Shown here: positions 11,300 to 23,470 of the stretch, in pieces
Position numbering within the stretch: position 1 is the stretch's first letter
Layout: each line of letters opens with the position of its first letter
Source: Lentinus brumalis
Taxonomy: Eukaryota; Basidiomycota; Agaricomycetes; Polyporales; Polyporaceae
Assembly: GCA_001792895.1 (NCBI GenBank)
Contig: MARA01000009.1
Span: forward strand, 868,001 to 932,000
Reading direction: 5' to 3'
Length of the DNA stretch: 64,000 bases
Translations under genes and position numbers: made by a program
Notes under the pieces: model-generated
Databases searched by the model: none
What the model saw: the letters and a program-made list of their open reading frames with translations, nothing else
Told to the model about the DNA's origin: nothing

Positions 11300-13450
11300 G
11301 ACTATAGTGTGCCGAGGTGTCTGCGTTGTTCTCCGGGCCTTCGTCCGCATGCCTCAGCCGACGCGCATCCCGCCCGAGTAGAGAGCTCCAACCAAGAGAC
11401 AGCGAGAAGGACAAGCACGTCGAGGCACGTCCATCGGTCCGGGTGCTAGGCTCGCGGTTACACATGCGATCAGCTTAGGCGGAACATGCGTTGCGATGGA
11501 CTAGAGCCAGAGAACTGGGAAAAGACGAGCGCAACATGTCGAAGGCGATCGCGAGCTCGGACATTTGTGGGACGTCCGGGCCGACGGGCGCGCACTGCTC
11601 CTGCTGAAGCAGCGCTGCACAAGAACATGATAGTCGCAGCAGCATCGTGCGGGTATCGTGTTGAGGCCCTGTCTCCTCTCGGTCCGGTCTCGTCTCGTCT
11701 CGCACGCCTCCGAGGCTCTCCTGATCGAAGTCTGAAGCGAGGGCCGGCCATGATAGAACACCAATGATTACAGTGACGAATGCACGACATGTGAATGACA
11801 TTCATACACTGGTTCCTCGGAAGGTTCTCCAGGCTGGACTCCGACTCCTCCTGGCGCCGCTACCGCTGAAAGACGGCCGGTTACGGGATGATTCGGGCTC
11901 GGATAAGATGCGATGGAGCCAGCGGAAATGGTGTTGTCGCTAGTTGCGAGGGAAAGTGACCAACACTTCGAGAGCGAGCCACAATGGTGCGTGTACGACA
12001 CTTGACGGCGGGCTCGGAGGCGTCGCAGAAGTTTGCTGTAGCACAGTTTGGGAGGTGAGGTAGGACGGCAAGCACGGAGGTCCGGATTGTATGCGATAAG
12101 GGCCGTATGGGATGCCAGAGATGGGGCCGGTGTGCGAAAGACAAAGAGACCGGCTTTGAAGACGAGGAGTTGGAGGGCGATGAGTGTAAGCAGACGTGGG
12201 GAGAGCTTGGCGGCGGAGGAGCGGTGAGCATGGACAGCAATTGCTGGGAGGCGCAACTTCGTACTGACGGAGGAAGGATGGTGGTTGGGAGAGTGAAGTT
12301 GTGGGCGACGACTCGCCTAGTACGAAGCTATGCTTGCAATATATGCGGGTTCGCGTCGGTACGCGTTGCTCAGCGCCGTGAACTGGAGCAACGCATGAAG
12401 ATCTTGGAGCAATTCCGTGAAGATCAGTACGGAGACACAGTACCGGTCTCGCGAGGAAGACTGACCTGGAGTCCATGGATGAGGACGAGCCTGCCGCGGA
12501 CACTCGGCCTTTGCCACTTCCTGCAGTCCCCTCCCGTACACTAGGCCGCAGACTTGATGTCCGCAGCGATCGATGTCGCCAGCGCAGCAAATCTGGAGAG
12601 CTTGCCCGAAGCATATCGCGTTTCGAGAGGGCTGCGCGTGTCTCGGGCACGCGGAATAATCACCAGCGACGCGTACGCAGTCATCTACGGGAGTGGTCTA
12701 GAATCCGGGGGTCTTGTGCTGAGCAGGAGGTCGGAGAAGAGACGCGTCCGCATGGGCAGGAGAATCAGTCGTCCGGACGACCGAGCAGGGATGCGCGAAG
12801 TGCCTAACGATCACTTGACAGAGAGCGTAGAGGCACTCTCAGAGTCCGGCGGGCGTAGGAGTAAGTACAGCAGTATGCCGAGGGCATCGACATGTGGAGC
12901 TGGAGACGGTTGCGGAAGGCGAGCGGGTGTCTCGTGCATGGGCTGGTCGAGTCTCGACCGCAGCGGGCACGTCTGCTTCGTACCGTCGGACCCAGTTCGA
13001 TGTCGCAGGTTGACAGAAGAGGCAAGGCAGAGGGAGGAGGAGGAGAGGGTGTTGAGGACGGGCTCAAGCATACTCTCGTCAGACAGATGACATCACGGCA
13101 GCACACGTGGCGGCCACGCGAGGCACGCCAATGCTTAGCCTGTCGCATTCGCTGGCTGCAGGCTGCAGCCTGCGATTATGACCGCCATGAGTGGGCTGAA
13201 CTCCTCTGTCCGCTATCTGTCCGCATCAACGGTTGCCCGAGAGCGCGCAAACGCAAGTTTCATGGGCGCGCAATGTCCTAATCCTAGTGCGCCATGGAAG
13301 TCGTACCGGAACGTTTGAACCCACCAGCCTGCACGGACAGGGTGGATCGTGTAGCATTGGGACCTTCTCTGTGCGCTCTTGTTCTCCCCATTCTAGCATC
13401 CATCTTTACAGTACATACCTCGAGTACTCACATATGCCATCCATGTCATG
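11300..13450. repeat. Segmental duplication, copy 1 (pairs with 21,300-23,470)
   Basis: This block and 21,300-23,470 are collinear. Similarity is moderate at the left ('caacatgtcgaaggcgatcg' near 11,530 against 'caacatgtagaaggcgagca' near 21,582) and close to identical over about 200 bases at 12,795-12,990 against 22,872-23,070, where the main difference is a 6-base insertion. The right end matches again at 13,345 and 23,400 ('gtggatcgtgtagca'). The near-identical core is open on the plus strand and ends at a good splice donor (GTAAGTA at 12,861). No protein family was recognised on either strand. Confidence 0.6.
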
Positions 13451-14194
13451 ACCAGGCACGTCCCCGAGCAGTCTGCAAGCCAGGTCTGTACCGAGCCCCA
13501 TCTCGTCTTCACATCCCGTACTGACGAGCGCACGTCGTGCAGGTCAGGGTCTTGATGCTCTCTTTTTCTATCCGAAATGCTGCTGGAGTTTCTCTCCTTA
13601 GCTATATATGCACCGACGTTCGACTCGACCATACAGTCTGAGGTAAGCATCCCTTCGTCCGAGGTCTGGCGATGTCGTACTTGTACTAATCTCTTTGAAC
13701 ATCAGGATCTTTTTGGATGCTCCCGGACAGAGTAGTGGGGTAGTGGGCGTGCCTCTGCTCGATGATGCCGCGGCTCAGGTTGAACGCAGGTGCGTATCCT
13801 GTCTGCTCTTGTACTGATGTCTCACCAACTTGCACAGTAGTGAGCGATTCGCCACAGCAAGAGATGCGTGGCCTATGACTCGGAGTACAAGTACCCGCGA
13901 CTGAGTCCTGCCTGGGGGTGGAGGAGACGGGGTTGGGAATGATGGTGGCGGCCGAGGAACGAGGGGAGGAACAGGAGGTGGAAACTTGGTAGGTGGATAG
14001 AGGACCGCACATCGCGACGGTATAGTAACCATTCGGTAGTCCGACGAGGAGGGAATGCCACGACCGCCGAGACTCAGAGCGTGCGCGTCGAGCTCGAGTC
14101 GACTCTTGCCTCAATCATCTACTCTGCCTGGGCTATGACGGTCTCGCCCGCCGGCGCATTGACTCTCACCGCAAGTTCAGCTGCCTCCATAGGT
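13451..14194. other. Gene-free, downstream of F-box/WD40 copy 1
   Basis: Contains only short overlapping frames without recognisable domains. No repeat seen. Confidence 0.4.
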
Positions 14195-16845
14195 TCAGAA
14201 CTCGGCAGCAGCTTGGGGAGTAACAGCACGCACATTGGAGTCGAAGCTCGGGCCTGCATGTCCGCAGCGCTCTCGATACTCGTCTACTGTAGCCGGGGGA
14301 AGCGGCGGGTCCCGCACAAACTTTGACAGTAGGTGTACGCAAACCTGTCCGTGGTGGTCCCCCGAAGCGAGAAACTGTCCATCAGGCGAGAAGAGGACGT
14401 ACGTCACCGCGGCATCGTGGTCGACGAAGGTCCAGATGAGCGATCCATCCCTAGCGCTCCACAGGCGGACGGTCGTGTCCTCCGAGGCGGTGGCAATGTA
14501 CCGCTCACACGGTGAGATGCATCCGGCGACCACCTCTCCCGTATGACCGTGGAGGAACGTATAGCCTGTCGAGCAAACGTCGCTCGCAGGACCGTTACGC
14601 ACACTTGAATCGTTCGTCCGCAACAAGACCGGGACTGCCGAGTGTTGGTCTGGCTGTGCGACGAGGAAGGAAGCTCGAGGCGAACCGAGCAAGTTGCGGG
14701 TCAGCCCGAGATGGAGGGCCTTGATGATGCCGCGCGGTTTTGTCATCCCAGTGGCTAGCGGGGATGAGGTTATGTCCCACCAGCAGATGCTACCGTCCAT
14801 GAAAGCCACAGCGAGCCGCTCATCGCCTGCGAAACTCGCACATGAGGGTTTGGGGGAATGGCGCGTGTCTCCGTAGGTCAATCGGCACTCTTCGTACGTG
14901 GGGGCGGGATCGACCATGCGCCAAAGGTAGCATACACCAGCTGTGGAGCCGGTCCCCGCCGCGACACACAAACCGCTGGAAGACTGGATGTAGAATGCGT
15001 ACTTGGAGCTACTCTGTAAGCTGCCCAGGCGGACGGGTTTGTCGCGAGAGAGGACAACGGAGTTACTGGCATCACTGTGGACTTCGGTTGACAACCCCTG
15101 CACATATGTCTTCGTGACCGAGAGGGCGACTGATCGCGGATACCCGTACGCAGTGGTTTGCAAAGTGAACAGAACGATACATTCGGGACCGCGTGTCCAC
15201 CATACACAGGCGACATTCTCCTCGGGGCCTCTAGCAGCGCTGATCAGGGAACCGTCCACGCGCCAGATGAAGACTTCGTGCTGGGACATGCCCGCCAACA
15301 ACTGACCGGTGTCGGAGAAATGGAGAGCCCGAACACATCCCGACCTTGCTGGGCACTGTGTCTCGACGAGGTGCCTCTGCGGAGACGTTGCCCTACTCCA
15401 TATGACGACGATGCCATCGTTTGCTCCGGTTGCAATATACTGACTATCCGGAGAGACAGCCATGGCTGTCAACTGTGCGTCGTGCCCGAGGCGTTCCTCC
15501 CTGTGAGAATCGACTACAGTACATATCAGCTACAAGGTAAAACGTGACATGCACAAGTCGCACTCACCCGAAGAGCCAGCGCAAATCTGCACCTGTCTAC
15601 CATGTATCGGTACTTGTCTACCATAGCGGAAATGGTCCTGGAAAGGCAGGAATGAACGGCGAATTATTTCCGACCAGAACGGGAGCCTATTTCGCTTCGC
15701 CTCCGCTATCAAGACCGTTACACGTTCGGTCGGGATAGCTTCGTCCAAAAGTCGGCAGCAGTGCGCCAGACTCGGACCTCCATTGACCCATGTCTGGGCA
15801 AGAAAGGGGAGCGACGTGACAGCGCACGTGAAGGTGATCGTCAAGTGACGGAGCGTGTTCGAGGTTGACGTCGACGATGACCGGATGATTCGTTTGAATG
15901 CTTGCTCAATCTCCATTGCCCTGCTGCTCGTGATCTTAAACTCAAGGGAGTGCAGATTCTTGAGCGCAGAGAGGTTGAGAGCTTCGCCCGGATCTGCGTC
16001 GGGCAGGTGTTGACGAGGGTCAATAACTGATAAGTAGCTCGCGCTCAAGGCATGCATACCTTCTATATGTCCGATCGTAGTATTTAGTTCATATCGCACG
16101 ACCTTTAACGTGTGGGACGACATCTGGACAATGAGACAGGCTGCAAGAACGTCTGTGGGCTGCCATATCTGATGAAGAAGGTCAGCCTCGAGCTCTGACC
16201 GAAGTATCATGCGCTCGAGGCCAGACGCACCGTCACTTCAGACAAACCGTTGCACCCGTCGCGGAACCGCGTCGCGCCAGCAGTAGCACCCCAAATGTTC
16301 CTCCTGTCGACGAATTGCAAGTCCGTGCATTCAAGTCGCTGCAGTCGCGGCAAGGCGACCAGGAGCCGGGCGAGCTCTGCTCCCGTGCGGAACTTGAGTG
16401 GTCCTAAACCAAGCTCTTGCACGTGGAGATATGTCTTGAAACAGATAAGAATAGTGGGGTGGAGAGACATGGCAATAGTGTCGGGTCTACTGGACGCCGC
16501 ATCTCGCAAACTGTAACTGTGTAGGTTCGGCAGCCGCTTCAGCAAGTCCACCGGGATAGTTTCGGTGAGAGATGCACCGCTGTTTTCGTTGTGTGCGGGG
16601 AGGACAGAGATGCTCCGGACGAAGCGAGCCATACGAGGGATGGAAGCTATGTGGTCGCAGATGGATAAGAGGTATTCCCGCGACCGCACACGTATAGATG
16701 TCATGAGGAGATACCGAGCGTGGAGGTGCCATCCACGACAGGTTAAGGCGCAACTACGGAGCGATCGAACGTCCCGACTGAGTTGGTCGATGATGTTCTC
16801 CGCGACTTCTAGCGGGATGTAGGGGAGATGTGGGAGAGTCGACAT
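14195..16845 (-). CDS. F-box/WD40 fusion protein, copy 1 (intact, 4 exons, 822 aa)
   Basis: Exons: 16845-16231, 16168-16060, 15993-15568, 15513-14195; GT-AG introns of 62, 66 and 54 nt with CTGAC-type branch sites; total 823 codons. Residues 1-45 are an F-box ('IPLEVAENIIDQLS', 'SLRSCALTCRGWH'), the part that in known families binds Skp1 in an SCF ubiquitin ligase. Residues 46-380 resemble the leucine-rich middle of basidiomycete F-box proteins and end in 'RLPFWSEIIRRSF'. From about 388 the protein is a WD40 propeller: 'AMAVSPDSQYIATGANDG', 'ALHFSDTGQLLAG', 'ISPCERYIATASEDTTVRLW', 'VLFSPDGQFLASGD', at least five blades. ATG 16845 (MSTLP) is chosen because the other copies start at the same place; an upstream ATG at 16983 lies in a non-conserved extension. 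The second intron (66 nt) has no in-frame stop. Target protein unknown. Confidence 0.88.
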
Positions 16846-17441
16846 GGTGGGAGGAGGGTAGATACAAACGCGCCAGATGTGAATGTCTGAGCCCGGGCTG
16901 TGCGTGTCGTACTTGGTTTCCGCATGAGGCCCGCAGCGCGCAGAGACCTTCTCTGACCAGCGTCGAGGCCGACGCGACGTCACGTACGCAGCTGGACCGT
17001 GGAGGACACGTCAACACGCATGTCTTGCAGACTTAACACCGGCAGCCTGTTGCCGCGTCGAGCACCTGAGACAGCTGGCCAAGATATGTCGCTACACACG
17101 CTGGGATAGGCAGACATGAGCGGTCGCCGCAGCACTGTACATATAAAGACGTCTTTGGGAGAGCAGTCGTACTTGATGTAGTAGGTACAAGAGTGATGAG
17201 CAGATCAGTCGCATTGGTGGGACTTTCGAGCTCAGGCTGGAGAGACAACAAGTGGGAGCCAGAGTTGGAGTCGAGAATTTAATGTAGGGGACCGTGCTGT
17301 GTATATGAGCATCGGACACGAGGAGAGGAAGAAGAAAGCTATGTGAGATGAGTAGGTGTATGCGATATGGGGGTGGGAGACAAGGTATCGGGACGGTGTC
17401 GAAAGTAGTGGTAGGACTCCCGCGACAAGGTGGGCACAGGG
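16846..17441. other. Between F-box/WD40 copy 1 and DUF6535 copy 2; no gene
   Basis: The left part should hold the promoter of the minus-strand F-box/WD40 gene. The right part is the 3' flank of the DUF6535 gene; 17,175-17,245 resembles 395-475, and 'ggtcaagatacgccggagcc' at 17,441 resembles 'ggtcaaggtaggccgggatc' at 4,960. No coding feature seen. Confidence 0.4.
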
Positions 17442-20353
17442 TCAAGATACGCCGGAGCCACCTGAGGATGGTGGAGGTGTCGAGGAGGTGGAGGAGGCTT
17501 CGTTTGCGGCTGGGAGCTCTGTCTGCGAGTGGGCACCCGGGTCGCCCTGTGCAGCATCTGGACTGGCTGTAGATCCGTCCATGGTTGTGATGGTACCGGA
17601 GGTAGGTGGATGCGTGCTAGTAGAGACGGAAGAGACCCGGTCCAGGGCTGGTTCGGTATCCGCACAAGTGCCATGGTCTGCGTCAGCCGGTGAGGAAGTC
17701 GCGGCGGTGCTGACCACAGCGCGGAGTTGGAGCCGCGTCGAAGGAACTGGAGTGCCCGGAGTTCGCACTCTATCGAAGGCTAGCTTGGTCGGTGTGCAGG
17801 CACCATGATTGTCGTCTGCTGGTTGGAATGTCGCGCCGGCGCTGACCACAACGCCATTCTTTTCAGACAGAGCCGCTTCGACGGAGACGGAGTGCTCGGT
17901 CTCCGTAGATATCGATGCGACGGTACCGGCACGAGTGGTCTAGATGTGGGATGGACACGGCTGTCAGCGGATGTATGCACTACACCGGGTTCGATGCATG
18001 CGCACCTGCGGGTTGCTGAGTTCGCGTTTAAGCTTCTGAATCCACTTCTCGCCAGTGTGGTGCCATTTCCATGGAAGCGACTCATGTGCACTCTTGTAGG
18101 CATCCCAATAGGAGACGATAGCCTGTCGCAGCTCTGCGGACATAAGACCTGCCTGCTCTCCATGGAAGCGGAGAGTATCGAGGACATAGACTATCCGAGA
18201 CGCGTGCTGTCCGGCCCGGGGAGAAGTAGAGAGGTAACTTGAGAAAGCCCGCAGCGCGCGGACAGCCTGAGATTGTATAGCCTTGAACTCCGTGTCGTCG
18301 CCCTGACAGTTCGACCCAGTTCTGAGAGGGACACAATAAATGATGGATTCAATAGCCTTTAGGGTTCGCTTCATTCTTATGTATGCAAGGGTGGCCCCAA
18401 GTGGCTCCTCAAAGTTGATTGCTTCGCCCATGTAGGAGGAGACAACTATGAGAAGTACATTAGCTTAAAGGACGAAGCAATAGACCCGCAAACTGACCGT
18501 ACTGGCGAATATCGTGACCCAGGTTCACGTCACGCGTTGCTTGCATCACACAAGGTAAGTCGTCATTGTATATACACTCCGCGATATTCCGGAGGGTGCG
18601 AGGTAGTGCGTTGCGGTCGTAGTGACGCTTGATATTCACAAGGTCTGCGCAGAGGAGACGTGTCTTGGTAGCGTCAGCATGAAGATATCGATTATAATGA
18701 CGTAAGGAGTTGTACGCAGTCTCGAGCGCGGCAGCCAAGCGCGGTTGTGACCATCCGGAGTCATTTCCAGAGGCGTTCATGAGGGAGATGATCGTGCCGC
18801 TCCACATGCATGGGTGACCTGACCCCTGCACCTGCTTCTCTGATTTGCCCCAATGCGCGGTATTGGCAGTCCAGATTGCCTCAAAACATTGCCTGGCGAC
18901 GCCGAGGTTTAGCTCTGTGGTGCAGACAGCGGCCTGAGCTAGGTAGTCGAGATCCATTGAGGTGGTGTATGCATTCGCCACTATTTCTCCATCTAGCTTC
19001 TCCTTGAGCTGAGAGAGAAGGGAGAGTTCCATACCGCGCAATCGAAGTGCTGCGGGGTGTCCTGCGGGAGGAACCACTTGTAAAGGCGAAACATGTGAGG
19101 ATGCTCGCGCTCAAAGTACTTAAGGGAATGCTGTCCAGGTAGCAAGACACGGACGCGCATTGCGGGGGTGGGATAATGCGCGAGTATCCGGGAGGAGAGC
19201 TGGCACCGACAGAAGTATATGAATTTTCGCAACCGTCGAGTGAGCTCCAAAAGTGTCCGCGACGGTGGGGAGAGGTAGGAGCAATGCGACACAATGCTTG
19301 GGAGAACGATAGTGCACAACGAGAAGATGGCCAAGATTCCAACAAGGACGGTCCCGATAATTGCCACGGTCTCGTTGAGTTGCCAGAGGAGGATGAGCAA
19401 TCCGGCGAAGAACAGTGCCGAGGCGACCTGGAGGAGCACCGGGAGGACGCTGACGATCTCTTTGACTCGCCACTTTGTGAGACTGTTCAATCGGAGCTGG
19501 CGGAGACGAGCCACTTGACGCGACGTCCCTGAGAGCCCGGAGCTATATTCATTCAGCCACTGCTTCACCATGATGCCGATGGATGCGGCAGACAGGCTGA
19601 ATATGAGGCTGGAGAACCAGAGCGCGTTGAGCAAGGTGGCCCAACGTGGGGCTGAAGGAATAGTGGGATCGTGGTGGATGAATGCGAGCTGCGTCGAGTT
19701 GACGAAAGGAGGGTGTATGGAGAAGCTCCGAAGCTGGGCCGAAATCGCCTCGAAAGCGACGATTATGGGATCGATTGCTGGGGTAGGCGTGAGGAGTGGA
19801 TAGGACTGAACGTTGAAGGCAGTGAGGATAGCCGAGAACAAGCCAGCCTGTATATTAACAGCACCAATCAGCAAAACGAGCGGCTGGTTCGAGGCACCGG
19901 ACGTACGTAGACCAGTAGTGTGTCAATCTCCTTGTTCCATCTCTCTATCATCTCGTCGCTGTACGTCTTCACGATATTCGCTGTCTCCTTCCAGGCATCC
20001 GCCCGCTGCTCATCGGTGAAGAATGTCTTCCTCTGCCTCCAATATTGCTGAGCCCCGTGTCAGCCGTGTTCCTTGACCCGACTTGAAGAGGGGCTCACCT
20101 CGAGAGTCTCAGCAGTCTCCCACCACGATCTTGACCGGCTCGACGCCTTTGGTTCCACGTAAATTGTCGTCAGCTCTGTGGGAGAAGTCAGGAATACCCA
20201 GGCAGATATACTACTCACCTGTTGATTGGCCTCTTTGATTGTACCCTCAGCGGCGCTACTGGGACCAGGGACGCCTGCAGGAATTGAAACCGCAGGAGAG
20301 GTGCTTGCGGGCAACGCTCCTGTTGCAGAGTCTATCTCCACAGTTCCGGACAT
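17442..20353 (-). CDS. DUF6535 membrane protein, copy 2 (6 exons, about 879 aa, one frameshift)
   Basis: Exons: 20353-20219, 20173-20099, 20047-19907, 19847-18498, 18445-18006, 17939-17442; introns 45-66 nt at the same places and phases as copies 1 and 3. It lacks the extra second exon of copy 1. The signature 'RWNKEIDTLLVY' / 'AGLFSAILTAFNVQSY' and four membrane helices are present, and the soluble part keeps 'HPCMWSGTI' and 'ELRQAIVSYWDAY'. The 166-codon last exon encodes three clear tandem repeats of about 45 residues, rich in Ser/Thr, each with a core such as 'ADADHGTCADTE'. One reading-frame break lies at the GGGG run 19,054-19,057 (minus-strand CCCC); the family alignment wants one more base there. 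Start ATG 20353 (MSGTVE) is followed by a low-complexity N-terminus as in the other copies. Either a sequencing error or a recent inactivating mutation. Confidence 0.82.
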
Positions 20354-21299
20354 CGGATGCAGCAATCGACAGCAAGGTGCGACAGCACGACTAGGGATAC
20401 CGCCTGTTAGGGGGCGAGCGTGAAGGTGACAGGATGAAGTAAGGTAAACTCCACGAGCCACAGCAAACGACATAAGATAGCGCCAGCGCCGAGCACGAGG
20501 ACACCCACGACCTGTGAGAAGGAAGCAAAGGAAGCTGATGCGTCGTGCAAGCCTCCAGTCTGAGCGGCGAGAGATGGCAGCGTGATTGGCATCGATTCAA
20601 TTCTGATGTAGGTGCGGTGAGAAGTACGTATATGCATAGCCCTCAGAACCCAACTATTTACTGACCATTCGAACAGTGAGCGGCGCTATGAGCGTTGAAA
20701 GCGTGTAACTCTTGCAAAGAGGGCATCGAAGCCGAGGCCGAGTTGACGACCACTGTGGCTCAGGAACCCTGCGTTCGGCAGTCAACCGGTACCTCCAGAG
20801 CGAGTCCGAACAATCCGATGCTGAGCTCCTCGGAGTTCCGACTATCGGGAGTCCTCCGTCTGCTCGTTGTGGTCAAAACGAGCGAGGATGATGCGGCGCA
20901 TGGCGGTCCTGACACGGCGTACTAGTACGTCTTGTAGGTGCATGAAATGAGAAGGTCGAGTTTCCACTGCTGCGAGGGCTTCACCCCTCCGGATCTCAGA
21001 CACCGATAGTTACATGCTATAACTACTCCGAAGGAGGGGGGATGGGGCGAACTCGTCGGACACCAAGATTCGGCGCAGCGCCGGCACCCTCGCCTGCGCA
21101 TCCTGGCGAAAGGCGCATCCGAAGATATAGCCTAAACGCAGCAGATACGGGCTCGTCTTCATCTCCCCACCGTCGAGCAGCGCGCTGGACGTCTAGTGCC
21201 AGTCGAGCGCGTGCACGGGGGAAGCCTAGCAACCGCAGCCTGAGGGAAGCCTGTACGCTGAGAATGTTTGGCCCCGGCGCGCTCGCGCAAGGTGCGGTG
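20354..21299. other. Upstream of DUF6535 copy 2; no gene assigned
   Basis: A minus-strand frame at 20,407-20,637 contains a hydrophobic stretch ('VGVLVLGAGAILCRLLWLV'), directly upstream of the start of DUF6535 copy 2. It has no matching partner upstream of copies 1 or 3, so it is not called a gene. The rest of the region shows nothing recognisable. Confidence 0.35.
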
Positions 21300-23470
21300 G
21301 CCAGTACTGAGCACTCCACTCCGCTTTTGCGACAACGGAAGCTGAAAGGACCACAATGGACGTCGCCGCCTTTCCTGAGCCATCGAGCGTCGTCCGTCCG
21401 ATTCCGCGGGTTCGTTGCTCTCCGGGCCCTCGTCTCCGTCGCTCGGCGGACGCACATCCTGCCCCAGTCAAATGGGCGTTCGAGTCCTAGGCTCGCGGTG
21501 ATGCGCGTGGTCGGCGAAGCGGAAGGAGTGGAGCCGCCTTGCTGCGACGGGCCAGATGATAAACGTGAAGAAGACGACCTCAACATGTAGAAGGCGAGCA
21601 CGAGCCCGGAAATTCTTCCGGGTCGACGGGGGCGCACCGCTCCTGCTGAGGCTGCGCTGCACGACAATCGCGAAGAATCGTAGTTTCTGTAGCAGCGTCG
21701 CGGGGATTGTTGCGCTCTGTCTGTGTCCCTCCCAGCCTACCCTCAGCTTCATGCACATGCCTCCGGGACTCTCCTAATTAAAGCGAGGGTGGGCCGGCCA
21801 GGCTAGGACACCCACTGTACGAACAGTGTCAGCCACGACGAAGCACGACAAATGAACACACGACTGACCTTCGCGCACTGCTTCGTCAGTCCCAAAGTCA
21901 GCACTGCCCAGACTCCCACTCCTCCTCGCGCCTGTACCGCTGCAAGATGGCCGGTTACAAGAGGGAGTCAGGCTCGGAGAAGATGCGAGGGGACCAGCGG
22001 AAGTGGCAGTGTTGCTAGTTGCCCTCGAGAGGTAGCACAATGGTACGCGGCTCTACGCAATTTGACGGCGATCTGGGAGGCCTTGCAGAGCTTTGCAGTA
22101 GGTCAGTCGAGGAGGTGGGACGGCAAGTATGGAAACCCGAGTCCGATATGATAATGGCCATATGCGTCGGCAGAGACGGAGGCGGAGAGCGAGAGCCGGA
22201 GAGACCGGGTTTAAAGACGAAGAGGTGAAGGGCGATGAGCATAAGCAGACGTGGGGAGAGTTTGGCGACGAGGGAGCGATGTGCATGGACAGCGATTGCT
22301 GGCAGCCGCAAATTCGTACTGACAGAGGGAGGATGATGGTTGGGAGAGTGGAGTTGCGGGCGACGACTCGCCTAGCCTCAAGCTCTGCTTGCGTATGATG
22401 ACCTTCATATATACATGCGGGTTCGCGTCGGTCGGTCCGCTTGGCTGATTGCCATGAACTGGAGCAACCCACGGAGATCTTGTCACAATTCTGTGACAAT
22501 AAGTACGGAGACTGGTCTCGCGAGGAGGACTGACCGGAAGTCCATAGATGAGGACGAGCCCGCCTCTGACACTCGGCCGTAACAACCTCCTGCACTCCCC
22601 TCCCGCATGCTAGGCCGCAGTCTTGATGTCCGCAGTCCTTTTTACATTGAGGGTGCAGAGAAGCTGGGACACTTGCCGGAGGACTTCCCACCACATATTG
22701 CGTTGCAAGAGGCCAGCGTATGTCTCGGGCACGCGGGGTCATCAACAGCGACGCGTACGCAGGCATCGACGGGAGCGGTCGAGATATCCCGGGTAAGTCT
22801 CATGCTGAGCAGGAAGTCGGAGGAGAGACGCGTCCGCATGGGCAGGAGAATCAGTCGTCCGGACAAGCGAGCAGGGACGCGCGAAGTGCCTAACGATCAC
22901 TTGACAGAGAGCGTAGAGGCATTCTCAGAGTCCGGCGGGCGTAGGAGTAAGTACAGCAGTATGCCGACTCGGAGGGCATCGACATGTGGAGCTGGAGACA
23001 GTTGCGGAAGGCGAGCGGGTGTCTCGTGCGTGGGCTCGTCATCCGCGGCGGGCACATCTGCCTCGTACCATCGGACCCGGTTCGACGTCGCAGGTTGGCA
23101 GAAGAGGCAAGGCAGAGGGGAGGCAGGCGGAGAGGGTGTCGAGGACGGGCTCAAGCAGGCTCTCGTCAGACAGATGACATCACGGCAGCACACGTGGTGG
23201 CCACGCGAGGCACGCTCTCGCCATCGCAGCCTTGGCCTACCGCCATGCGTAGGCGGGACTCCTCTGTCTGCATCAACGGTTGCCAGAGAACGTGCAAACG
23301 CAAAGCTCAAGGCCTCGCGATTTGCTAGCCCTAATGCGCCATGGAAGTCGTACCGATCATGAACTCGCCAGCCTGCACGGACAGGGCCGGGACAGCGGCG
23401 TGGATCGTGTAGCAATATTGGGACCTTCCCTGTGCGCTCTCAATTTCTTGACACAGTATATCCCTCAACC
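21300..23470. repeat. Segmental duplication, copy 2 (pairs with 11,300-13,450)
   Basis: Partner of the block at 11,300-13,450. The best conserved part is 22,872-23,070, with almost no substitutions against 12,795-12,990. Both copies lie on the far side of a DUF6535 gene (upstream, for minus-strand genes). A plus-strand frame of 251 codons starting at 22,607 covers the conserved core, but its ends are not conserved with the 178-codon frame at 12,554, so I do not call it a gene. Confidence 0.6.

Noticed and set aside
12554..13090. 178-codon plus-strand frame in the duplicated block
   Set aside because: The middle is conserved with 22,607-23,362 but both ends are not, and no domain is recognisable. 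Kept as a finding on the conserved core, not as a gene.
15994..16059. 66 bases in F-box/WD40 copy 1 read as coding
   Set aside because: The frame is open, but copies 2 and 3 show a clear intron here that is out of frame, and the protein alignment closes when it is removed.
20407..20637. Small hydrophobic minus-strand protein upstream of DUF6535 copy 2
   Set aside because: No counterpart upstream of copies 1 or 3, and it fits 5' leader sequence equally well.
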